From Elainella sp. Prado103 (GTDB lineage Bacteria; Cyanobacteriota; Cyanobacteriia; Elainellales; Elainellaceae), in contig JALOOM010000047.1 in the NCBI GenBank assembly GCA_025454395.1, positions 1-39,053 on the forward strand: a stretch of DNA of 39,053 bases, read 5' to 3'. Below, one piece after another: positions 32,288-39,053 of this stretch (positions are counted from its first letter, which is position 1; every line of letters starts with the position of its first letter). Made by a program: the position numbers and the translations under genes. A model generated the notes under the pieces. It was not told the origin of the DNA. It ran no database searches and saw only the letters and a list, made by a program, of their open reading frames with translations.

Positions 32288-33032
32288 CCAAGCGCAGCAA
32301 TGCTACCAGGCTACCATTCGATCTCGTGCCATAGACTGTCCCGGTACTGCTGTCATAGATGATTTTGGCAGTTTCAGAGTCACTCAGATCACTCAAACTT
32401 TCTACGACTTTGAAATCTTGCCGAGATAGTCTGCCGGTTGTCTCGAAGTTCATGCTTTGCAGCGTGCCCTCCAGCAAAATTTGATCATCTTGGGGATTGA
32501 AGTCTCGAATGCGATCGGCTTGATTGCGGCGGGCACCACCTGTTGAACCTTTTCTGAAGCGAAAGGTATCTTTACCCGCACCACCCGAAAGAATATCGAC
32601 ACCGCCACCACCTTGAATAATATCGTCCCCGGATCCCCCTTCAATTCGGTCAATTCCGGCGGCTCCGGCTAGATTGTCATTGCCGTCTCCTCCGAAGAGG
32701 CGATCGTCTCCTGCTTGCCCCCGCAGTTGATCATTGCCGCCTGAGCCATTGATCACATCGTTACCACCACCACCAGAGAGGATATCTGCTCCTGCTCCTC
32801 CAGTCACCCGATCGTTGCCTTCACCAGCATCGATCGTAAAAATGGTCGGATCAGTCAGGGAGATGGCCTGAATAATGTCATCAACAGGGCTACCGACAGC
32901 CGTTACAGTTCCAGGCGGAGTTAAAGGTTCTGGCAGAATTGAGTTGGTTAACGTCACTGGCTGCTCATTGATGATTTCCAGCCCAAATGATGGAAAAGAT
33001 TGCGACCCTGGTGTAACAAGCAATTCTGACAT
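32244..33032 (-). CDS. RTX-type calcium-binding repeat protein, probable type I secretion substrate
   Basis: 262 residues. After an N-terminal segment of about 68 residues come ten uninterrupted RTX nonapeptides (about 69-158), for example GGAGADILS, GGGGNDVIN and GGSGDDIIQ, which fold as a calcium-binding parallel beta-roll once outside the cell. The C-terminal 100 residues (RIRDFNPQDDQILLEG and DFKVVESLSDL) have the usual form of secreted cyanobacterial RTX proteins and probably carry the uncleaved type I export signal; there is no N-terminal signal peptide. No ABC exporter genes lie nearby. It is the first gene of the run and overlaps the TPR-methyltransferase start. AAGAGG lies 11 bases before the ATG. 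It may be the acceptor of the downstream modifying enzymes or an independent surface protein (inference). Confidence 0.9.
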   Translation of the reverse strand: MSELLVTPGSQSFPSFGLEIINEQPVTLTNSILPEPLTPPGTVTAVGSPVDDIIQAISLTDPTIFTIDAGEGNDRVTGGAGADILSGGGGNDVINGSGGNDQLRGQAGDDRLFGGDGNDNLAGAAGIDRIEGGSGDDIIQGGGGVDILSGGAGKDTFRFRKGSTGGARRNQADRIRDFNPQDDQILLEGTLQSMNFETTGRLSRQDFKVVESLSDLSDSETAKIIYDSSTGTVYGTRSNGSLVALLRLDGAPNVTAADFEIF

Positions 33033-33754
33033 AGAAACTTAAACCTCTTCTAGAACGATGCAGATGTAAACAATCAACCATTTGGGATGTTGAGCAACCA
33101 GGAAATGCAAGGCTTGAGATAAAGGGCTAGTGATATCATGCCAAACTACTGCTGATCAAACTGCCGACGCAACCCTATCTATCCTACAAAGATATTCAGG
33201 AACTAGAGCTGGGTGCTTGCATGAGATACTGGCAGAATCGCATAGTTCATTGTGCAAGGATGAGAGCCTAGAAGAATGAGAATCCTGAATAGCACGGTTC
33301 TGAAGGGTATGGGGCTTGAACCGGGCAGAATCCATAGGCTGAGCTGAAACGCCTGGCTGAAACCAACTCACCTGAAACTCATCTCAATCAACTCTATCTT
33401 ATTGAACCCGGATGAAAGCAATAACTAGCACTGATTATCTGGAAAAACTTAAATTTTTCTAAAACCCGAACATTCCAAGATCTGATTACCCCTTAACTCC
33501 CAAAGACCCTTTTTAAGGACATGGACTTTTTCAAATCCCAGAGTCTTTGATTAGGCTCCGAATTGCTTCCGTGATCCCACGGATTTTTACCATCGGGATA
33601 AAATAGCCTCCAGGTCAAGTATGACAATACTTGAAGTCAACTGAGTCTTTTTCTCGATTCCATCCAGGTAATTTATCTTACCCAACAGCATCCCATCGAT
33701 CGGCCTAAGATCAGAGCCTGGAGCGAGCCTGAAGCCAATTCGATCCTGTTAAGG
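33033..33754. other. 722-base spacer upstream of the RTX operon
   Basis: Lies between the RTX gene start and the dapB stop, both on the minus strand. I find no credible coding frame, tRNA or tandem array, unlike most other long spacers here. It contains one perfect 8-base-arm inverted repeat (33615-33634). The RTX operon promoter should be in the left half. Confidence 0.6.
33615..33634. promoter_or_regulatory. perfect inverted repeat (operator or hairpin)
   Basis: TCAAGTAT, GACA, ATACTTGA: 8-base perfect arms with a 4-base loop. A T-rich CTTTTTCTC follows 12 bases later on the plus strand. It could be an operator dyad far upstream of the RTX gene or a hairpin downstream of dapB (120 bases past its stop). 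The sequence does not match NtcA, LexA or Fur sites that I know. Confidence 0.45.
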
Positions 33755-34603
33755 TTACAGGAGCTTCTCTAAGCCGTATACCAATGATTTGAGTTGGATG
33801 ACTTTGCGGATGGTCAGCAAAACTCCGGGCATATAGCAGGCTCGATCGCTCGTATCATGTCTCAGGGTATAGATTTGTCCAGCCGCACCAAAAATCACCT
33901 CCTGATGCGCAATCAGACCTGGCAAACGAATACTGTGAATCCGAATCCCACCCTGGGTCTGAGATCCTCTGGCTCCAGCTATTTTTTCGGTTTCTTCTAC
34001 CTGGGGAGGGTTAAAAGGTTTGCCAAATTCCTCAAGCAACTGAGCCGTTTGAATGGCTGTACCGCTGGGAGCATCGGCTTTTTGGTTATGATGCAGCTCA
34101 ATAATCTCAACATGATCAAAATATTGGGAGGCCCGCACGGCTGCTTCTTGCAGCAAAACAACACCAATGGAAAAATTAGGCACGATCGCTACACCAATGC
34201 TGGCTTTGTCAGCAAACTCTGCCAGATCAGCGATTTGCGCCGTACTTAACCCGGTTGTCCCGACGACTGGCCGTACACCATAGGCAATTGCCGCACGAAC
34301 ATTATCATAAATTGAATCTGGGTGGGTGAAGTCTACCATAACGGGGGGTTGGCGTTCCTGTGTAGCCATCACCAAGGTGGACTGTAAATCGTTTACTACA
34401 GGAATTTCAAGGGGTTCAATTCCTGCCAGTTCCCCCACATCTTGCCCTTGAATACCGGGACTGCGATCGATCGCTCCCACCAAATTCAGATCGGGTGCAG
34501 CCGCCACTGCCTTCACGACTTCACGACCCATTTTGCCCGCAGCACCATTCACCACAACTGGGATCGGGGCTGATGGCATCGGAGGAGGAGATTGAGTTGA
34601 CAT
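33755..34603 (-). CDS. dapB: 4-hydroxy-tetrahydrodipicolinate reductase
   Basis: About 282 residues. It catalyses the NAD(P)H-dependent reduction step of the lysine/diaminopimelate pathway, in the cytoplasm. The dinucleotide site [15 protein letters not shown] is near residue 20, followed by [14 protein letters not shown] and PNFSIGV. The catalytic motif [15 protein letters not shown] lies at about 167-181, with the His-His and Lys needed for proton donation. Start: an in-frame ATG at 34699 would add 32 residues that look non-coding (rich in Phe/Arg/Cys). The ATG at 34603 gives the normal DapB length, so I use it, although no Shine-Dalgarno is visible. Divergent from chlI with 145 bases between the two starts. 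Confidence 0.95.
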   Translation of the reverse strand: MSTQSPPPMPSAPIPVVVNGAAGKMGREVVKAVAAAPDLNLVGAIDRSPGIQGQDVGELAGIEPLEIPVVNDLQSTLVMATQERQPPVMVDFTHPDSIYDNVRAAIAYGVRPVVGTTGLSTAQIADLAEFADKASIGVAIVPNFSIGVVLLQEAAVRASQYFDHVEIIELHHNQKADAPSGTAIQTAQLLEEFGKPFNPPQVEETEKIAGARGSQTQGGIRIHSIRLPGLIAHQEVIFGAAGQIYTLRHDTSDRACYMPGVLLTIRKVIQLKSLVYGLEKLL

Positions 34604-34748
34604 GATGGTTTTTTTTCTGCAACGCGACAAAGGCAATTGTAGTGGGAAAGGGAGAAATCGGGTAAAGGGGAAGCCGTTAGAGCGACTGCACTGTGTCACA
34701 ATGAGAGACAGTCGTTCAATCTTTTGTTAGTATCCCAGGTTAATTTCC

Positions 34749-35849
34749 GTGATTACTGCCACAGCCAATCCATCTCCGAAGGTTTCTACTCGCCGTGCCG
34801 TCTTTCCGTTTACTGCAATTGTTGGGCAGGAGGAAATGAAGTTGGCGCTGTTACTGAATGTCATTGATCCCAAGATTGGTGGTGTCATGATCATGGGCGA
34901 TCGAGGCACTGGTAAATCCACGACGATTCGAGCCCTGGCGGATGTGTTGCCGGAAATTGAAGTCGTCGCAGGTGATCCCTTTAATAGCCATCCTAGTGAT
35001 CCGGGGTTGATGAGTGATGTGGTTAAGCAACAGGTGGAAGCCGATCAACCCATCGAAACAGCCCACAAGAAAGTACCTATGATCGACCTGCCGTTAGGTG
35101 CAACCGAGGATCGGGTTTGCGGCACGATCGACATTGAAAAGGCCTTGTCAGAAGGGGTGAAAGCATTTGAACCGGGGCTACTGGCGCAAGCCAATCGCGG
35201 CATCCTCTATGTGGATGAGGTTAACTTGCTGGATGATCATTTAGTGGATGTGCTGTTGGATTCGGCTGCTTCAGGTTGGAATACGGTAGAGCGAGAAGGC
35301 ATCTCAATCCGACACCCGGCTCGCTTTGTGTTGGTTGGGTCTGGGAACCCAGAGGAAGGTGAACTGCGGCCGCAGTTGCTCGATCGATTTGGCTTACATG
35401 CCGAAATTCGGACTGTTAAGGAACCGTCTCTGCGAGTGCAAATTGTTGAGCAACGTTCCGATTTTGATCAATCACCGGATAGTTTTTTGGAGCAGTATCG
35501 TCCTCAACAGGAGGATCTGCAACAGCGGCTTGTTAAAGCTCAAGAGTTGTTGAAGTCCGTCACGATCGATCACGACTTAAAGGTGAAAATTTCTCAGGTT
35601 TGTGCTGAGCTAGACGTGGATGGGCTGCGTGGCGATATTGTGACTAACCGTACCGCTAGGGCACTTGCAGCCTATGAGGGACGTACAGAAGTGACGATCG
35701 ATGATATCCGTCGCGTTGTTGTGATGGCATTGCGGCATCGGCTTCGCAAAGACCCCTTGGAGTCGATCGACTCAGGCTATAAGGTTGAGAAAGTGTTTAA
35801 TCAGGTGTTTGGGATCGCCGAAACGGATAGTTCCAACGGCAAAGGGTAA
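34749..35849 (+). CDS. chlI: magnesium chelatase subunit ChlI (AAA+ ATPase)
   Basis: 366 residues. The ATPase subunit that, with ChlD and ChlH, inserts Mg2+ into protoporphyrin IX at the first committed step of chlorophyll synthesis. Walker [10 protein letters not shown] (50-58), Walker [14 protein letters not shown] (151-163) and the sensor/arginine-finger region [19 protein letters not shown] (about 197-215) are intact. The C-terminal helical lid (about 260-350) includes the [13 protein letters not shown] block. Translation starts at GTG (34749), with an AGGT about 8-9 bases upstream; no in-frame ATG lies before conserved sequence. Its presence marks the organism as a chlorophyll producer. 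It ends tail-to-tail with panB. Confidence 0.97.
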   Translation: MITATANPSPKVSTRRAVFPFTAIVGQEEMKLALLLNVIDPKIGGVMIMGDRGTGKSTTIRALADVLPEIEVVAGDPFNSHPSDPGLMSDVVKQQVEADQPIETAHKKVPMIDLPLGATEDRVCGTIDIEKALSEGVKAFEPGLLAQANRGILYVDEVNLLDDHLVDVLLDSAASGWNTVEREGISIRHPARFVLVGSGNPEEGELRPQLLDRFGLHAEIRTVKEPSLRVQIVEQRSDFDQSPDSFLEQYRPQQEDLQQRLVKAQELLKSVTIDHDLKVKISQVCAELDVDGLRGDIVTNRTARALAAYEGRTEVTIDDIRRVVVMALRHRLRKDPLESIDSGYKVEKVFNQVFGIAETDSSNGKG

Positions 35850-35887
35850 GCACGATCGGAGCTGGGATAACCTGGAATTTAGACTAG

Positions 35888-35922
35888 CTGGGCAGGATGA
35901 GTCCTTGCTTAACTCTGCCCAG
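35888..35922. terminator. hairpin between convergent chlI and panB
   Basis: CTGGGCAG (35888-35895) pairs with CTGCCCAG (35915-35922), with an inner GAGT/ACTC pairing possible. It lies 39 bases after the chlI stop and 30 bases past the panB stop. No U-run follows on either strand, so it may stabilise 3' ends rather than terminate. Confidence 0.4.
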
Positions 35923-35951
35923 TCAGCCTGGTTTAGGGCAAATTATTCTAT

Positions 35952-36614
35952 TCAAATACTCCAGTGTGGATCGCTCAGTCCATCGCAATGGGGGCCAGCC
36001 CCAATCCCAATTGTAGGAATCATCAGCTTCTGAGTAATTTGCAAGGCAAGTTGATCGGGAATATGCTCCAACACAATGGCAAAGGCACCCGCTTGCTCTA
36101 AAGCGATCGCTTCTGTCAAAATCCGTTCGGCAGCCTCAGCAGACTTACCCTGCTTACGAAATCCACCTAACTGATGAACCGATTGAGGGGTCAAGCCCAC
36201 ATGTCCCATCACCGCAATTCCGGCTTGAACTAAACGAGCAACTGTTTCTGCCATTTCCGGGTAACCCCCTTCAAGCTTAACGGCCGCTGCTCCAGTCGTC
36301 TTTAAAATGCGCCCAGCCGATCGCATGGCTTGCTTGGAACTTTCCTGATAGCTCATAAACGGCAGGTCAACCACCAACAATGCCCTTTCTACTCCTCGTC
36401 GGACTGCTTTCGCGTGATGAATGATCTCATCAAGGGTTAAGGGTAAAGTGGTGCTGTAACCTAAAGCAACCATGGCTAGCGAATCTCCCACCATCACCAA
36501 GTCTGCCCCGGCTTGATCAATGGTTCGGGCGATGAGGTAATCCCAAGCGGTCAATGCCACGATCGGACGACCATCTTTCTTGTAGCGAATGAGCTGCTGG
36601 GTTGTCACTGCCAT
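35952..36614 (-). CDS. panB: ketopantoate hydroxymethyltransferase, C-terminally truncated
   Basis: 220 residues, about 40-45 short of the usual length. PanB adds a hydroxymethyl group from methylene-tetrahydrofolate to 2-ketoisovalerate in pantothenate synthesis. Barrel motifs are present: [25 protein letters not shown] (Asp44), VVDLPFMSY (Asp83), AVKLEGG (Glu115), [10 protein letters not shown], and the catalytic Glu183 in VLEHIP. Similarity stops abruptly after [10 protein letters not shown] (residue 212), where family members continue with QVLV...D.LGL and a long C-terminal helix. Here eight unrelated residues and a stop follow. Reading the other two frames downstream gives nothing PanB-like, so this is a lost or replaced 3' end, not a single frameshift. 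It could be a pseudogene or a shortened active form. Convergent with chlI. Confidence 0.85.
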   Translation of the reverse strand: MAVTTQQLIRYKKDGRPIVALTAWDYLIARTIDQAGADLVMVGDSLAMVALGYSTTLPLTLDEIIHHAKAVRRGVERALLVVDLPFMSYQESSKQAMRSAGRILKTTGAAAVKLEGGYPEMAETVARLVQAGIAVMGHVGLTPQSVHQLGGFRKQGKSAEAAERILTEAIALEQAGAFAIVLEHIPDQLALQITQKLMIPTIGIGAGPHCDGLSDPHWSI

Positions 36615-36787
36615 GGAATCTTACTCCGCCTTAAAACCAATGCTCTCTCTGACTTCAGAATACCGCAGTGAGGAAAATCCTTGGGCCTAGTAAAGCTGAC
36701 TTAACTGACAAGGTGTATTTCCCAATTAGTTTGTTTCCGATTCATTTGTTTAGCTATTCGCTCTCAAAAATTAAACCGATCAGGGAT

Positions 36788-37477
36788 ATGAAACAATCTC
36801 CTCAGCCTAGCCGTTCCTCAGGACAATCCAAACCAGTTCATCGTTCCCGTACTCAGGCACTACTTCAGCTTGTGCAACAGCTTGTAGGCATTGGGTTGGC
36901 GTTTATCCCGATCCTATTCAAGACAGTAAAACAGGTTGGGCAGCAGTTGCTGATTAGTCTGCAACAACTCCATCGACAGTGGATGGCTGCCTTGCCTCGG
37001 ATCCGCCAGGCTCTACCTGCCTGGAGTCGTCATATTCCAGACTGGGGAATGACAACGATCGCCACCACATTGTTGCTATTGCTTGTCGGGTTACCGATCG
37101 GACTGGTGCGCCAGCCTGCTCCTGCTCCTACAACAGCTCAACAGCCCGAACCGGCATCCCCCCAGAATCATCTACCGGCTAAGCCTGCCCGGCTCACTGC
37201 CATCCAGACCCAACTAACAGAAATTGCCAACCGATACCAGGAAGACCTGATTCAAGCGACTCAGCTCAATTTCCCTGGGCATTGTTTGATCTTGGTAGTA
37301 GCAGAATCATGGCGGTCGCTACCCATTGAGCAACGGGAACAACTAGCCAACGAATTACTACAACGATCGCAAAAACTATCGTTTCAGATTCTGGACATTC
37401 AGGATGAAAACGGGAATACCCTAGCCCGCAGCCCAGTCGTGGGAGCCAAAATGGTGATGTTTAGTCAGGCGGCATAG
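36788..37477 (+). CDS. conserved cyanobacterial membrane-anchored protein, unknown function
   Basis: About 229 residues. A basic Ser/Gln-rich N-terminus is followed by a hydrophobic stretch LVGIGLAFIPILF (about 33-45) that may be amphipathic. A clear transmembrane helix (MTTIATTLLLLLVGLPIGLV, about 88-107) comes next, then a Pro/Ala/Gln spacer. The soluble C-terminal domain (about 140-229) has the blocks LTEIANRYQEDLIQATQLNF, SWRSLPIEQREQLANELL and ARSPVVGAKMV. I recall similar C-terminal domains in unnamed cyanobacterial proteins, but no function. Start: an in-frame GTG at 36668 would add 40 residues of poor quality. The ATG at 36788 follows AGGGA closely and begins the polar N-terminus, so it is preferred. 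Stands alone between panB (divergent) and recA (convergent). Confidence 0.7.
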   Translation: MKQSPQPSRSSGQSKPVHRSRTQALLQLVQQLVGIGLAFIPILFKTVKQVGQQLLISLQQLHRQWMAALPRIRQALPAWSRHIPDWGMTTIATTLLLLLVGLPIGLVRQPAPAPTTAQQPEPASPQNHLPAKPARLTAIQTQLTEIANRYQEDLIQATQLNFPGHCLILVVAESWRSLPIEQREQLANELLQRSQKLSFQILDIQDENGNTLARSPVVGAKMVMFSQAA

Positions 37478-37479
37478 GC

Positions 37480-37521
37480 AGTTGCCCAGTATAAGTTGCC
37501 CAGTACAAGTTGCCCAGTATA
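37480..37521. repeat. 14-bp tandem repeat, three units
   Basis: AGTTGCCCAGTATA at 37480 and 37508, AGTTGCCCAGTACA at 37494. It starts three bases after the stop codon of the preceding gene, in the convergent spacer before recA. Confidence 0.95.
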
Positions 37522-37606
37522 AACAGGATCGATCGCCAGCCCACTCCTCTACCCAAGTCGAGTCGGACTGGCGGTTCAAGCCCATTAAAATCTATGCCGC
37601 TAGAGC

Positions 37607-38686
37607 CTACTCTTCCACGTAATCCTCGTCTAAATCATCATCATCGCTCATGGGAGCCACGGAATTTGCAGAGACGATCGCCCCCATTTCCAACTTCTGA
37701 CGCACAAGCTTCTCAATTTCCTGAGCAAATTCAGGTTTTTCTTCAAAGTACTTCACGGCATTATCACGCCCCTGGCTGATGTTATCGCCGTTGTAGCTAT
37801 ACCAAGCCCCTCGACGGGTAATTACCCCGGTTTCCTCGGCTAGATCGACGAGACAACCCATGGTTGAAATCCCCTTGCCAAAGATAATGTCGAATTCAGC
37901 AACGCGGAAAGGCGGAGCAATTTTGTTCTTGGCAACTTTCACTTTGGCTCGAGTGCCATATTCCTCATTCCCTTTCTTCAAGGTTTGGACTCGCCGGATA
38001 TCCAACCGCACCGAAGCATAGAATTTGAGCGCATTTCCACCCGTTGTGGTTTCCGGATTGCCATAGCTGATCCCAATTTTCTGCCGGAGCTGGTTAATAA
38101 AGATAACACTACAGCCGGTTTTGCCAATGTTGCCAGTAATTTTGCGTAGAGCTTGGCTCATCAGACGAGCTTGCAAGCCGACGTGGGCATCCCCCATTTC
38201 CCCTTCAATTTCTGCCCTGGGCACTAGCGCAGCTACCGAATCGACAACCACGATATCAATGGCATTCGATCGCACCAGTTGATCGACAATCTCTAGGGCT
38301 TGTTCGCCTGTATCAGGCTGAGAAACCAGTAAATTCTGAATATCTACACCCAAAATGGCTGAATAGCTTGGATCAAGAGCATGTTCGGCATCCACATAGG
38401 CAGCCACACCACCTCCTTTTTGCACTTCAGCCACCGCATGTAAGGCTAAAGTCGTTTTACCAGAGCTTTCTGGCCCATAAATCTCAATAATACGACCCTT
38501 CGGCAGCCCACCCCCCAATGCTAAATCAAGGGTTAAGGCACCACTGGGAATCGTTTCCACCCGCATCCGACTGGCATCACCCAGCCGCATGATTGTGCCT
38601 TTTCCATAGGTTCGATCAATCTGAGTAAGCACCAAATTGAGCGCCTTTTCGCGTTCCGTCGTTTCATTACTGGTCGTTTTAGCCAT
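37607..38686 (-). CDS. recA: recombinase RecA
   Basis: 359 residues. The core ATPase has Walker [10 protein letters not shown] (71-79), [13 protein letters not shown], the Walker B-like [20 protein letters not shown] in loop L1, and [20 protein letters not shown] leading into loop L2. The typical acidic C-terminal tail is [13 protein letters not shown]. It forms filaments on single-stranded DNA for strand exchange and repair. GAGG lies five bases before the ATG. No cyanobacterial LexA-type box was recognised in the 366 bases upstream, in line with weak or absent SOS control reported for recA in several cyanobacteria. There is no intein. Confidence 0.98.
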   Translation of the reverse strand: MAKTTSNETTEREKALNLVLTQIDRTYGKGTIMRLGDASRMRVETIPSGALTLDLALGGGLPKGRIIEIYGPESSGKTTLALHAVAEVQKGGGVAAYVDAEHALDPSYSAILGVDIQNLLVSQPDTGEQALEIVDQLVRSNAIDIVVVDSVAALVPRAEIEGEMGDAHVGLQARLMSQALRKITGNIGKTGCSVIFINQLRQKIGISYGNPETTTGGNALKFYASVRLDIRRVQTLKKGNEEYGTRAKVKVAKNKIAPPFRVAEFDIIFGKGISTMGCLVDLAEETGVITRRGAWYSYNGDNISQGRDNAVKYFEEKPEFAQEIEKLVRQKLEMGAIVSANSVAPMSDDDDLDEDYVEE

Positions 38687-39053
38687 TCCTACCTCAAAAC
38701 AGAATGCCGTAAATGTAAAAAACTGCTGAATCCTGGGGGGCGATCGATTGTTTTCAGTCTAATCGCAGACTTCAAGATTGCAACCATGAACTTGATGTAA
38801 TTCAGAGCTAGAAGCGTCTTTCATTCAGTAGAGTAGGTTTCGAGGCGGTTCACCGTTGGATCAAGGCAATAGAATGCAACCCAGCGAACGGTCTAGCCCC
38901 AATGAGTTTGGTTACTCTATAAACAGATTCATGCTTGGATCAGCGACTCAAGTAGTCGGCCGATCTGAGTTGAAACCCTTCGCCGGACAAATATTTGCCG
39001 GATACATAACTGACCTTACTCCTGCCCCAGTTCTTTTGCACTAAGTTCTTTTG
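38687..39053. other. region upstream of recA, no gene seen
   Basis: Holds the recA ribosome binding site (GAGG at about 38692-38695) and presumably its promoter. A 62-codon open frame on the plus strand has no ribosome binding site or recognisable product, so I do not call it. The right edge ends in a direct repeat. Confidence 0.6.
39029..39053. repeat. 15-bp repeat cut by the window edge
   Basis: AGTTCTTTTGCACTA (39029-39043) followed by AGTTCTTTTG (39044-39053), then the window ends. The array may continue. Confidence 0.75.

Noticed and set aside
33156-33371. 71-codon minus-strand frame upstream of the RTX gene
   Set aside because: No recognisable sequence, poor composition and no ribosome binding site.
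35952-36000. Simple frameshift as cause of the short panB
   Set aside because: I read all three frames beyond the CDG codons down to the chlI stop and none restores the expected QVLV/LGL blocks.
38856-39044. 62-codon plus-strand frame at the right edge
   Set aside because: No ribosome binding site and no family resemblance; it runs into the terminal repeat.

Overview
The window looks like a piece of the chromosome of a cyanobacterium, probably a filamentous Leptolyngbya- or Oscillatoriales-like one. The support is chlI (magnesium chelatase, chlorophyll synthesis), the cyanobacterial rpmG-rpsR-RNase II cluster, a cyanobacterial-type SSB, a class II ribonucleotide reductase, and very frequent CGATCG / GCGATCGC (HIP1-like) words. 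Genus is not resolvable by eye. I see no rRNA, tRNA, CRISPR, IS element or prophage.

Layout. 1-0.9 kb: metal-type MerR regulator behind a small two-helix membrane protein. 0.9-6.7 kb: a tricorn-like protease and an orphan sensor kinase, both on the minus strand. 7.2-9.3 kb: a RibD-reductase-like enzyme and a FemAB-like N-acyltransferase on the plus strand. 9.5-11.2 kb: a small secreted Cys protein and a PPC-domain protein on the minus strand. 11.6-14.4 kb: RNase II family enzyme, S18, L33. 15.1-21.1 kb (plus strand): nucleotidyltransferase/phosphomannomutase-like fusion, ssb, nrdJ and a small conserved protein. 21.2-33.0 kb: a surface-decoration island. It has a sulfotransferase fused to a long coiled coil (plus strand) facing a compact minus-strand run: RTX calcium-binding protein, TPR-methyltransferase, TPR-double glycosyltransferase, sulfotransferase, and two methyltransferases. 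33.7-38.7 kb: housekeeping genes dapB, chlI (divergent), panB (3' end missing), a conserved membrane protein, recA.

The best candidate for something undescribed is the 23.6-33.0 kb run. An RTX-type export substrate is translationally linked to TPR-bearing transferases and then to sulfo- and methyltransferases, which suggests a system that builds or modifies a sulfated, methylated surface glycan or glycoprotein. The second theme is about twenty short tandem arrays, unrelated in sequence but mostly with a 13-16 bp unit, in most spacers. Two of them overlap gene 3' ends and one has expanded inside a protease PDZ domain. Other points are a nucleotidyltransferase fusion whose mutase half has lost all three catalytic loops, and a panB gene that stops at the conserved CDG motif.
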